Source: Chromera velia (taxonomy: Eukaryota > Sar > Chromeraceae). Taken from it: a stretch of 21,115 bases of DNA. The position numbers and the translations under genes are program-made. Positions 9,491-19,694 of the stretch are shown in pieces. The notes under the pieces were generated by a model that ran no database searches, was not told where the DNA came from, and worked only from the letters and a program-made list of their open reading frames with translations. Position 1 is the first letter of the stretch. The number at the start of each line of letters is the position of its first letter. The DNA lies in contig JAHBMJ010002226.1 of assembly GCA_018398765.1 (NCBI GenBank), forward strand, positions 1 through 21,115. The letters run 5' to 3'.

Positions 9491-10978
9491 GAAAGTTCCG
9501 GAGAGTACTAGCTAGTATGAATGTACAGACTACAGTGCAGTCACTCACGTCACCCTATTGAAGAGATTCAGGACTGACTCATGACCAGGTTTTTCAGTAA
9601 GTAACCGGCCCTCTAGCCGGCCCTTCAACTTGAAGCTAACAAATCACAACAAAACAGTAATTCAGCTCGTAAAGCACACTGTTTACATATAAATATTGTA
9701 GTTTATACCTCAGGCTACCAAAACTGTGTGTTTAAATTTGGGAGGGAAGTTTTGAGTTCAAACTGACTGTTCAGTAAATTAGCATGAATTTAAATATTTT
9801 CTATAGAATATGTTTTAAAAATCAATGTTATATAATATATTGAATGGTATATATATAAGATTCGAAAATAAGAATATGCAGTTAGTTTAATACTTAGTTT
9901 AATACTTATTTTTTTCTAGATTTTTTTATATAATAGAATCATTTTTAAATATTTTTTTTTTTAAAATTTGAAACTATATACTAGCTGTTAAGGTTTACTT
10001 GATGGGGTAGGCGTCGATGAATGGTTGTTGAGGTTTAAGGCTCTTCAAAGGTTGATGTCGCTGGGGTGGTTCAGGTCGATCTCCAGTAACAGACTCGATC
10101 GATCTCAAAAGCATCGGGATTTTTTTTTATTTGACGATCATTCTGATTTGATTGCAGTCTTCCAGAAAGTCTTTCGGAAGTCTTTTACACGCGGCGATTA
10201 TTCGGTAATTCTTGTGGTAATCGGTTTTTGTGCGCGTGGTTTGCTGCATGCGCTGCTTCAAATGGACTTTAAAGCTCCAAACGTTAAGGCTCAAAAGCAG
10301 GATCTGATAGGATTTAAATTCGGGCCGTTCGGTCTATAGTCTTGCATGTTAATCTCTGAGCTACAAAAACAAGCCGTGGTGTCATGTATGTTTTGCTTAG
10401 ATACATTTAGGATTCTTTTCTTTCTTTTGTTATACATAAGTAGCGCAAAACAATATGCTAGGCAATATACTATAAAACATTGATTATAGTAGATTCGATC
10501 GATCGATTCTAGAATGGATTCATAATTCATTAACCTGTCAAAGAAACTACCGACACCTAGGCCTCAGAGGTTTGACTAAAATGTTCTATCCGCATGGCGT
10601 ATGCAGATGTCTGATCAAGCAATTTAAACTATGATCAACCATGAGCAACGTACCCCTTAACAGTATAACTGTGCAAGTCGATGCAAGTCGAGGACTATTC
10701 TAGCCTGGCAGTAGACCACAGGGCAACTTAGAACTTTAATCTTATCTTGAATCCTATCCAATACTGTATCCAGTATAGGACTAGTCTAGGGACTGGTACA
10801 GTATTATATATAGTTATTTAACGTAATAGAATAAAAAAATATAAAAGATATACAGAGCATGCATGCATATACTCAGTGTACCTAACAGTGTATATGTCTA
10901 AGTACATGTATGCATCAAATCGCGACAATTAACTGCCCAGAAGATTTAATAGTAGATTGTTTAAATGCATGTACAACC
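9491..10978. other. AT-rich intergenic block between ankyrin gene and TIR element
   Basis: Directly after the ankyrin stop comes a mixed 3' flank with a GC hairpin (CCGGC-CCTCTA-GCCGG, about 9606-9621). Positions 9640-10000 and 10340-10978 are very AT-rich, with poly-T and ATATAT runs. An island of higher GC at about 10000-10339 holds one open frame, listed separately. Around 10491-10508 there is a run of GATC/CGAT units. No RNA gene or further coding sequence was recognised. Confidence 0.6.
10052..10339 (+). CDS. Orphan open frame, possibly a mobile-element remnant
   Basis: The frame is open from about 10000 (after a TAA) to the TAG at 10337-10339; the first ATG is at 10052, giving about 95 residues. 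The predicted protein is mixed in composition and protein-like (FKALQRLMSLGWFRSISSNR, then a hydrophobic VILVVIGFCARGLLHALL), not low-complexity. It sits in a GC island with AT-rich DNA on both sides. I do not recognise a family. It may be a fragment of a retroelement or a degraded gene, and there is no start context or splice evidence. Confidence 0.25.
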   Translation: MMSLGWFRSISSNRLDRSQKHRDFFLFDDHSDLIAVFQKVFRKSFTRGDYSVILVVIGFCARGLLHALLQMDFKAPNVKAQKQDLIGFKFGPFGL

Positions 10979-10980
10979 TA

Positions 10981-11008
10981 GGCGATGCACAGTGGTAAAA
11001 AAAAAAAA
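10981..11008 (+). repeat. Left terminal inverted repeat
   Basis: GGCGATGCACAGTGGT plus an A-run. It pairs with the right end at 11990-12017 with a single T/C difference at position 6. Confidence 0.85.
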
Positions 11009-11241
11009 GTAGACCTTTCCAGATTTTTTTTTTTTTTCTACGAAGGATTTCCTAGAGCACCTCTAGGAGCACCTAGAGGAGCACCTTTTAGAAGTACTTT
11101 TAAATTAACTTCTTCGCAAACTTATTACTCAACTCAAAGTTTTAAACATCTTTCAACCCTAGTTTCAACCCTAGTTCTAGTCCTAGTTGTTATTGTACAT
11201 TTGTCTCTACTAGTGTCTCTACTAGTGTCTTCACCATTCCA

Positions 11242-11640
11242 TCATCGACTTTGTTGAACACGGACCAACCGATCTTTTTTCCCTTGTTCAACTGCACTGT
11301 CACCAGACTTTTCTCTCTTCTCTTTGCTGTGTCTGTTAAAAAAACTAACCATGTCTTCTTGTTTTCCATTCACATTGACTTGCATCCGCCTTTTCTTTCT
11401 TGTAAATTTTGTAGCCACTTCAGTATCATCCCCACGTGGTATCGACTCGTACTCTTGGTTGAACACATTTTCACGGCTGGCTGCTGCATCTGCATCATCA
11501 CCTTGCTCATCCTCCTTCTCCCCCTCGTCTTTAGTATCTTCATACAGTTCTTCAGATGCAAAGCTGTCGACCTGGAAAACATCTTCTAACCATTCTACTT
11601 CATTAAGACGAAGTGCTCGCAGCGACCATCGCAAAAGGGG
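11242..11640 (-). pseudogene. Gene-like fragment inside the TIR element
   Basis: On the minus strand a frame runs from a TAA near 11700 to a stop at 11242-11244 with no in-frame ATG at its start. The last 130 residues look like real protein: RWSLRALRLNEVEWLEDV, an acidic linker rich in Glu/Asp, a Lys/Arg patch (TRKKRRMQVNVNGKQED) and a basic tail. This stretch is richer in GC than the element's ends. It is not a transposase I recognise. It may be the last exon of a gene captured by the element, or the 3' part of a decayed element gene. Confidence 0.45.
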
Positions 11641-11989
11641 ATTACAGGGACGAAGGCGAGCGGGCGGGCAAAAGGAAAAGGGGGCTCTCTTTTATCCTAT
11701 GCAAAGAGTGACAAAAAGGATGGATGCATGGATGTAGACAGAAGAGCAGACAGAGGAGAAGTTCTTTGACTGGCTCTTTGACGATATCTAGGACGATATA
11801 CATTTCGAAGCTCTAGTCGAAGCTAGTTTTGGTCAATCTTTTTAAGCGTCTACCAAGCTAAAAGTGAAACTGGGATCCTAGATATGATTCAAACTCTAGT
11901 TGAAGCTAGTCATTTAACCTTTATTTTTTTTTACATATACAATAAAATTTTAAATAAATAAATAAAAAAGAATAGACGTTTTCAGATTT

Positions 11990-12017
11990 TTTTTTTTTTT
12001 TACCACTGTGCGTCGCC
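11990..12017 (-). repeat. Right terminal inverted repeat
   Basis: A T-run followed by ACCACTGTGCGTCGCC: the inverted copy of the left end at 10981-11008. It is followed by TA and the CTAG context. Confidence 0.85.
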
Positions 12018-12019
12018 TA

Positions 12020-12573
12020 GTGTTTTATTAGCTAGTAGTCCTAAAGTTCAGCCGCTTTAGGTGAGCATTCGCTAGCGTGCTTCTAGCTTGCAATATGACA
12101 TAAATGCTTACAGACTGCCCTTTACCATTGGGACATGATGGCTGGGGGGTTACATTCATTCATATATATATATATATATATATAACTAAGAAAACTATTT
12201 TTTTCAAGTTATCTCCCTCAATTAGATAAACAACTGTTGTCTAGACTGTTATTTAAGTATTGTATAAGTGTTGCAGGAAGTGTTGCATGAAAAACAACTG
12301 TTGTTTAGTCTAGTGTTTAGTAGATAAATAAATAATATAAAAAAAAAACTATATCGCCAAACTTTTTAAGTTTAAATCTTTTGGGGATAGACGCTGCCGC
12401 CCGTATTCACGTAAAATCAGGCAGCCCGTCACGTCACCGTGTCGGTTACGTAAAACATCCTCTTGAAGAAAGTGTCTTTTTCATAAATTTGGGTTGGAAA
12501 AGTTTTTGAGAAAATGTTTCGATCAAGCAACTTGAAGCAAGAATGAATCAATCACCAGTGGCAAGCACACAAA
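12020..12573. other. AT-rich intergenic region downstream of the membrane-protein gene
   Basis: This region holds a (TA)n run at 12162-12185. It also holds two 20-base direct copies, differing at two or three sites, that start AAACAACTGTTGT (12228 and 12292), each with an ACAAC-T-GTTGT inverted repeat. From about 12370 the composition becomes balanced and probably includes the 3' untranslated region of the minus-strand gene ending at 12574. No gene was recognised. Confidence 0.55.
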
Positions 12574-15500
12574 CTATGCATTTCCTTTCGGGTCCTGGTC
12601 CTCTTGGTCGGTCTCCACTGCCGAGGGGATCTGTAGGGACACCCGTTTGTTTCCAGTCGCAGAGAAATGGGAGTCCCCGAGAGAATTGCGCCGATTTCCA
12701 AACACAGGAGACGGCACGCTTAACGAAGGGCGTCTGTTAGTTGACACCGCAGAGGGCCTTCTAATATCCCTCTCCTCTCCTCCATTCTCCCCTCCCGGCA
12801 ACTCTCCGGAGCTTTCTGCTCCTGGCCCGCCCCCCCCGAACCCGAATGGGCTCTTTCGACGGGGAGAATGACCAGTGGGGTCCGGGGAGGCGGCAGAACT
12901 CGGCCCAGGGCTCACATCCCGGCGGGCTGGAGAGACAGGAACTGCAAGAGAATCATCCAGAGCATAGTAATTTAGTTTTTGTCTGACCACACCATCTGTC
13001 TCATTCAGACATTTTTTGTTTTTGTAGCTGATTGACGGACAAGAACCCGTGTCGAAACTCTAGTCAGAGAGTGCTTTGAAACACACTGATACACTGAAGA
13101 AAAGCTTCTTATCGTAGCAGACACAGAGAACTGCAAAAGAATGGTCGTCCTTTCTGGAGCAGTGGAATTCTGCAGCTCTCGACCTTGCCAGAAAACAAAA
13201 GGAAGATAACCTCAGGGATGACGAAGGGAAAAGACTTAATCTCTATCTCAGAGATGAGGCGGGTCTCGCGTATACTCTAAGTACTTTTTGTTGCTGTGCA
13301 CCAAACTTAAGTGGCTCGAATGTGGTAACCCTTTGTTCTGAGGAATTTCTCGTCTGTGTGTACGTGAAAAAAAATCTGTGTGGACCTGAGAAGTTCTGCA
13401 TTCCTGTCCAATCATTCCCAAAACCATGCATGCCCCCACTCCCTCACTGACTGACTTCCGTCTCGGGTCCACTCTGCCTGCTGGTTGATTGAGGCCGCCT
13501 CCCTCTTCCGTGAGAGCTCGGCAGCCTTCTTTGCAGCAGGGGTCACTGGGGCAACCGTCATGACCTGGGAGGAGCAGTCAGGGAGACAAACGAAAACTCT
13601 GTGGACTGTCCCATGAGAGAACAATCTTCCATTTAAAAAAAAAAACAATGTCACTTCTCACACATTACGGGTTTGGTACTTTTCAATACAAAAATTTTCA
13701 CACATTCATTACCATGGAAGGTCTTCACATCAACATAGAAAAAGACGACAACTCAGACCGTAGCGCGGCTTCTAAGCTATACAGACCTGCACAAGGTCCG
13801 CAACCTGCCGTAGCGACTGGCGTTGTGTCCCTCCCATGGAGGCCCCGAAAACGTCGCGTTTCTCCACGGCAGGCTCATTGGCGTCATCAGGATCTTGTAT
13901 CTCGTCTCCACTCTCTTCTGCCCCCTCCCACGTTCGCTGTCCCTTCCTTCCTCCCTGGCTTGAAGCAGCGACAGAGAAGGAAGGCCGTCCAGCTCGCTTG
14001 ACTGCAATCTTGTGTACAGTGTCCTTCCCCCCGTCTCCCCCCACTGGTTTGGCCACCTGTGAGGATCCCCTTCGCAAGCTCTTGGAACTTTTGTAATTGC
14101 CTCGGGAAGACTCACCATCCCCCACTTGCCAGAGGCCGGCTCTCTGCTCGTCGGAAGAAAACGCGCATCGCAAAAAATGTGTATGGGCCAGACGAATACA
14201 ATTTTATGCGACAAAAATACAGGCGGCTCTGTTGTGTCCATGAAGCTTCTTGTGATCAGAAAGGCGAAAAAAGAAAACTTGATGAGAGCTTGCGAAGCAT
14301 TCGGCGACAAAATTAAGCAAAGGTGTGAGATGAACGCAAACCGCGAAAAGGGTCGAGAAGAAGACGGAGAGTTTAGAACTCAAGACTCGCAGTCTCCTCC
14401 CGTCCTTTATAAGCATATACCCTAAATATCAAGTGCGGCAGGAACACACCGGAAAGAAATACACAAAACAGAAGCATGATTTCTGAAAAGGACGGGTCCC
14501 TTGTCCATTTTGTAATAGACAAGAAACTGACAGACAAACTTACATGTGACCGAGGAATCAAATCGTCATGTGGTGAACAAGCAGCTCACACCATCTATCA
14601 ATGCAGAAAAAAAAAAGCGAAGGTCCTGGACTCACATGTATGCTCGACCTGGACATTCTCCTGGACCCCTTCCTCGTTCCTCCGTGACTCTCAAGGTCAT
14701 CGTCGTCATCGAACAACTCGTCGTCTTGGTAGGCCTCCAGCACCTGGGGAGCAATGCATCGATACGTACAACAGACAAAGAGACAGACAGTTGTGCAGGC
14801 AGGGACTTACACAATTTGTTGGAGTTTTGCAAAAGCTCACAATTCTGCATTGCATCTCTCATTCGACCGAGCTGGCAGGAAACACAACGAGATCCCGCGG
14901 GTGCAAGTTTCCTTCCTCCAGCAAGAAGGACTGATTGACTGATGGATTCTGTATGTGAGCAACCCCAAATCTGTGGGTGCATATCCTTCTTACTCCCTGC
15001 TTGACGGACGGACGCACCTTGGTCTTCCGAGCCCCCCCGAAAGTTTCTCTCCTCCACTTCACGAAACGGAGGTAGATGGAGAGACGCCAGAGGGGCAGAC
15101 CAATATTCTTGATCTGGTAAATAAACTTCTCGCTGCACAAGAAGCGTCAAACGAGCAAGCAATTCTGTGTCAGCAGGAAAAACAGAACAAGGGATGGCCG
15201 GACCGATTGGAAAATATGCAGGAAAGCTAGCGAGAAAGTAAGCCTCGATGGAAAAAGCTGGAAGAGGGACGGGCAAAAGGGGAGGTGTGGTGAAGAAATG
15301 ACGAGAGGGAATTTGGCTCAATGACGAAAAAACAAAAAGGAAAGATCAAGAAAAAGCGGATTCATTCCACTATGGTTAGCCGTTTGTGCCCAAGAGAAAG
15401 CTTACATGCCAGAACGTCAATGGTTACAGAATGGGTGGACATGGCGCGAGGCAGCGTGTTCATGATTCTCTGTGGGTTTGTTTGTATTTCTTGCTCAGTG

Positions 15501-18500
15501 AATTTCTGTCGATTTCCCTTCTCTCCTCTCTTCTCTATGGGCTGACTGACCAAAAAGAGGCCTTAAGCTTGTTGATGTCCTGAAAGGGCATCTCATACAT
15601 TCTGCAGGCAGCAGAGCAGATGGAAATGCGTGCATCACCACATGACCCGAAACGAGAGACGTTCATTCAGTCACAAGAAGCTTTGCATCCCAGCCTTCTT
15701 ATTTTGAAAAACTGTACGGAAAAAAAGGAGAATGTACGCAGGCGCGATTGACTGACTCACACGAAGTTCTGGATGTCCGCCCTCGAGTAATACCACCGCA
15801 CTTTCGTCTGGTTGAGGGAGCTCTTCGGGTTGGCTGCCAGCCATTCGTGTACAGTGCGGCGCAGGGCCCCGACTCGAAGTCTGCATTCGGAGGAGAGGGT
15901 CAGAGGGTGTTCGCAGGACACTGCGTACTACCTTCATGGAGGAAAGAGAGGAAGACACAAACAGACGGACAAGGAAGGAATGAGGAAAGCAAGTAAAGAG
16001 AAAGAGGAAAAACGATAACTGAAATGAGACGCAGCGACTTCTCCGGATACAAATTGGCGTTGTACTCTCTGTTTGTCTTTGTGGAATTCGGTGCCGGACT
16101 GCATGACTCACTGACTGACGTTGCGTATTTGATGTAGACATCCTCAGGGATTCTGATGAGATCTTTCCACCCCTTCTTGATCTCTTCGTAGACGTCGTCA
16201 TGCTCAATCAGGTTGTTGAAGGAGATCAAACGGTTTCGAAAAATCACAGACTGCATTCATGCAAACATTCAGTCAGCTAGTCACTCAACAATTTTTAACT
16301 CGCTGATTGATTCACTCATTCATCCATCCACCAATTCGGCATATTTCTTCTCGTCACATTCACATTTATACCAGCAGCCTGCATCACGTACGGAGGGTAC
16401 AGATCTAAATGGGTGTATCGACAACAGATGGACAGACGCACAGAAAGAAGGACAGGTACATCGATAGAGATAGAAGAATCATGCAGTAGGAAGACAAGTG
16501 GCAAGAGGGGCAAGAGTGGCGAGAGGGTGCGGGGCAGATAAAGAACGACAGATAGGGAGAGACACACTGCCAGACATACAGCCCGACTGACGATAAGGGT
16601 TGCGAATGCCAAGGCTGCCAGGTACCCCCCGTGCAGTTGGACGTATGCCATCCACTCCTCAAAGTTGTTGGGGGAGTACAGGACTTGGGTGTCGAACGTG
16701 AAGAAAATCACCTGCACGTATGCAGTTTCGCATACGAGCACTCTTTTTGCATTCGGCATCTTGTTGCTTGCAAACGAAGTGTGGGTAGGCACGACGGTGG
16801 AGAAACGGGTACATTGGGAAAAGGAAGGAAGGAAACTTGCAGAAGAAGAACAATAGAAGTGTCACGAACTTGAGCAAAGTGCTTCAACCTGTATCCCACA
16901 TGAATCCTTTGATTTTGATTCCGGAAGCAATTGTTCGAACATTTCTTTTCCTGAAGGCAAAAACCTGAGGCTACACATTTACTCTCTGCCTGTCTGCCTG
17001 CCTGGCTGTCTGCCTAACTGCCTGTCTGCCTGCCTGCCTGCCTGTCTGTCTGTCTGTCTGTGTGTCTGTGTATGAAAGGAAGAAAGTGGAAGGTCATATG
17101 ATCTGGCTATCTGTCTGTCTGTTTCTCGACTGACAAGGCAGACGAGGACAACGAAGATGAGACGCCACTCAGTGTAGAACACAGGGGATTTGAAGACGAT
17201 CGCCACTTCCTTCGGTAGCAGTTTGTAGTAGTGCAGCTTTCTCCGAGCCACGTTCCACCCTGCACGCGTGCGTGAATAAATCGATGCAGGTATGCAGACG
17301 GACGTGTGGATCCATGCAGCGGGAGTCGGTGCAATGGCACGCCTGCAGGCTGCTGATGGGCTTGAGGTGTTTACGACACGAAGAGATGCAGACCTTCTAA
17401 ACAGGTAAAAAACAAAGGGTCTTCGCAGGTGTTCAGAAGCAAATGAACCAAAAGGAAACCTTCTTCTGTGCACAAGCGAAATCCGATTGTTGGTATCGAT
17501 GAAGTGAGATCATACAAGCAGCTTCACGGAGCGAAGGGGAATACAGGATGCAGCTGAGAGGGTGAATCACAAGACAGAGAGCAGCAGAGGACTTCACTGT
17601 TTGTTTCTTTTCTGGTTTTCCAAAATTGAGGCAGAAAGGCGCCGTACGCGAAAGTGGAACAGAGTGAGAAAGACGACATGCCACGAGGAGATGGTGCCAG
17701 CCTTCAATACTCATGCGCTCCTTGGATTGCCGACAGGCGAGCTGCGATGTCAGCTGCATGATGCGTTTGTTCTTTCGCGCCGTGTGCGTACGAAAAAATA
17801 GACACGATACAGCGAGTCGGACGAACCTTCGATGTACGTTGCCAAGAGCACAAGAATCATGAGTGTCAGGAAAACAGGTTGGTTGTAGATTTGGGGCAAG
17901 TAGAAGGCAGCAATAGTCAGAGGTACGCGCATCTGTACAATCGGTCCTAAAAATCTGCAGACAGGCAGTCAAGCAGGAAAACACAGAGGATCTTCCTACA
18001 GGAGAATGGTCAAATGATTATATGTCTCAGTTGAAAAAATTTGCCCTTCAAGCTGGCAGACAGGTGATCCTCCTTTCCTTCTCTCCTCTCCTCTCCTTTC
18101 TTCCTTTCTTCCTTTCTTCCTTTCTTCCTTTCTTCCTTTCTTTCTTTCGTTCTTTCGTTCTTTCTTTCGTTCGTTCGTTCTTTCTTTCTTTCTTTGTTTC
18201 GTTCTTTCTTTCTTTCTTTCTTTCTTTCGTTCTTTCGTTCTTTCGTTCTTTCGTTTGTTCGTTTGTTCGTTCGTTCGTTCTTTCTTTCGTTCTTTCTTTC
18301 GTTCGTTCTTTCTTTCTTTCTTTCTTTCGTTCTTTCTTTCGTTCTTTCTCTCGTTCTTTCTTTCGTTCTTTCTCTCGTTCTTTCGTTCGTTCGTTCGTTC
18401 GTTCGTGCTTTCTTGCTTTCTTGCTTTCTTGCTTGCTTTCTTTCTTTCTTTCTTCCTTCCTGTCACAACATGAACGCTTTCTTCGCTTTCTTCGAGAGCC

Positions 18501-19358
18501 GGTCGTTGATCATCCTGCATTCATTTGTCTGGTCTGAATCTCGATACTTATTTTTCTTGCTGGCACCGTTCGTCCCCCGCTCCTTCCGACTTTCCTTTTC
18601 CCTTCCCCGACTTCCCCCCACGCACCCCTCGTTACCGACCCCCTTCTCCTTCATTCCTCACTTACTGCCCTTCCTTCAATTTCCATTTGGTCATTTCCAT
18701 CCACCTTGAGGTGTGCATACTTGCCATCATGTCTATGGGCATGCAGACACACATGACTTCTCGCACGGCTTTCCCTTCGATGTCAGCTGCCTCCCCCTTT
18801 ACCGCCCCTCCATTCAATCTGATCCCAAGCGTAGACGGCAGCACAAAACTCGATGGCCACATGCATGGCTACATTACGCAAGCTTGTCACTGCATGTGGG
18901 GGACCAAAGAACTGCATGGACGGCCCCAGGGCTGCTCATCTGCACATGCACATAACAAGCCACTCAACGAAAGTGACTGACCCCACTCGGTCGATACGGG
19001 TGGCCTTTGCGATGCTGCCCTTTGCCAGGAAGGACTCCTGAACCCACACGGAAGCAATCGCGGAACGAATCGATCCGTCGTCGTTTCGACGCTTTGCGAC
19101 TCCCTTCCCCCCCCTCTCGATGTCATCGTCGTCCAATGCACCTCTCGTCTGAGAGCGCAGAGATTTCCGGCTGGTCATTGGGGTCTTGGACTTTGTTTCA
19201 TCGTTCGCAGGTTCACGGACGGAGAAACGGACGTTGGTGCGGGCGGGCGAAGGACCTGCTGCTTCTTCTGGTGCCGGGTTCTCTGCAGGCTCCCCCCCCT
19301 CTGCATTCTGCATGACCCCACCCTTCAGGGGGATCGGGGGGAGCTTAGTGCTCGCCAT
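12574..19358 (-). CDS. 12-exon gene for an unassigned multi-pass membrane protein, about 736 residues
   Basis: Exons in order of translation: 19358-18982, 18818-18666 (or from 18848), 17954-17827, 17259-17135, 16711-16592, 16250-16120, 15880-15761, 15132-15018, 14743-14636, 14143-13787, 13564-13456, 12941-12574. All phases match across the 11 introns and the total is an exact 737 codons with one stop, which strongly supports the model. Residues 1-125 are polar and disordered (MASTKLPPIPLKGG start). Hydrophobic segments lie near 183-200, 202-218, 250-268 and 288-306. Then come soluble stretches (FRNRLISFNNLIEHDDVYEE; LRVGALRRTVHEWL; LPLWRLSIYLRFVKWRRE), an acidic patch (DDDDD) and a Ser/Pro/Gly-rich tail. 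It may be a channel or transporter. A faint likeness to the first part of bestrophin-like anion channels (hydrophobic pair ending in FRN, then a charged helix) is only a guess. Exon 2 is the weakest exon. Confidence 0.8.
16985..17070. repeat. (CTGC/CTGT)n microsatellite in intron 4
   Basis: Tetranucleotide units CTGC, CTGT and finally TCTG lie in the intron between exons 17259-17135 and 16711-16592. On the coding strand they read as CAGA/GCAG repeats soon after the donor GTCAGTCGAGAAACAGACAG, so the repeat looks like an extension of the donor-side sequence. Confidence 0.9.
18071..18461. repeat. Long (TTTC)/(TTCG) pyrimidine tract in intron 2
   Basis: About 390 bases of TTTC, TTCC and TTCG tetranucleotides between exons 18818-18666 and 17954-17827. 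It resembles the purine tract at 5821-6091 in composition but in the opposite orientation relative to the window. It keeps frames open on both strands; the encoded Ser/Phe/Leu or Lys/Arg/Glu runs are not taken as proteins. Confidence 0.95.
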
Positions 19359-19644
19359 GTGGGACTGAAGTTGGCCTCAGGAGGAGGTGCACTCTGTTGG
19401 ATATATGTAAGGATAGGTCAGAGCTTCCAAGCGCGTCTGACCGTGCTTTTCATGACTGGGAAATCTGATTCCCGTTCGGACAGTTTTGACGCATAGCAGT
19501 CTCTCGAACCATTGGTACTGCCATGTATTCCCATGCAAGGACTCTTTGGTCATCCGAATGCGCCAGATTTCATGCATCAGTGAAGTCCCTTCTTTGAAGT
19601 CTTCATGCTGCAATGCCTCATGCATGCATGACGGCGGAAATTAT

Positions 19645-19694
19645 ATATGGCGCAAAAGAACCAACTGCATATGGCGCGCGAACTTGCGCGCAAG
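19645..19694. promoter_or_regulatory. Possible promoter motifs: repeated ATATGGCGC and a GCGCGC palindrome
   Basis: ATATGGCGC occurs at 19645-19653 and again at 19669-19677. The perfect 12-base palindrome CTTGCGCGCAAG follows at 19683-19694. They lie about 290-340 bases upstream of the membrane-protein ATG, a plausible place for transcription-factor sites. The factor is unknown. Confidence 0.3.

Larger units (their letters stand above)
10981..12017. mobile_element. TIR DNA transposon, 1,037 bp, probably non-autonomous, TA target duplication
   Basis: The left end GGCGATGCACAGTGGT followed by 12 A (10981-11008) is matched by the reverse complement of the right end, which reads GGCGACGCACAGTGGT followed by A residues (12017-11990). 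Only one base in the first 28 differs. Both ends are flanked by TA (10979-10980 and 12018-12019), so a TA duplication fits; because the flank reads CTAG, a 4-base CTAG duplication cannot be excluded. Inside the ends is a direct repeat (TAGACcTTTcCAGAT then T residues at 11010; TAGACgTTTtCAGAT at 11973). The interior has clusters of CTAG-containing short repeats and a gene-like fragment, but no recognisable transposase or DDE motif. A Tc1/mariner-like relationship is suggested only by the TA site. Confidence 0.8.

Noticed and set aside
10979-12019. Assignment of the TIR element to Tc1/mariner
   Set aside because: The TA duplication alone is not enough: the CTAG context makes its length ambiguous and no DDE/D transposase is visible.
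14033-14116. Possible intron inside exon 14143-13787 (GTGAGT donor, TCACAG acceptor)
   Set aside because: The phases do not match and the exon is fully open without removing it.
14831-14891. Possible extra exon on the minus strand (LGRMRDAMQNCELLQNSNKL) with a GTAAGT donor
   Set aside because: It would leave phase 1 whereas the following exon at 14743 needs phase 0, and exon 15132-15018 joins 14743 in phase directly. It could be an alternative exon.
18022-18709. Long open frames on both strands through the TTTC tract (Ser/Phe/Leu-rich or Lys/Arg/Asn/Glu-rich)
   Set aside because: A tetranucleotide repeat without stop codons gives such frames by itself; the tract lies in an intron of the minus-strand gene.
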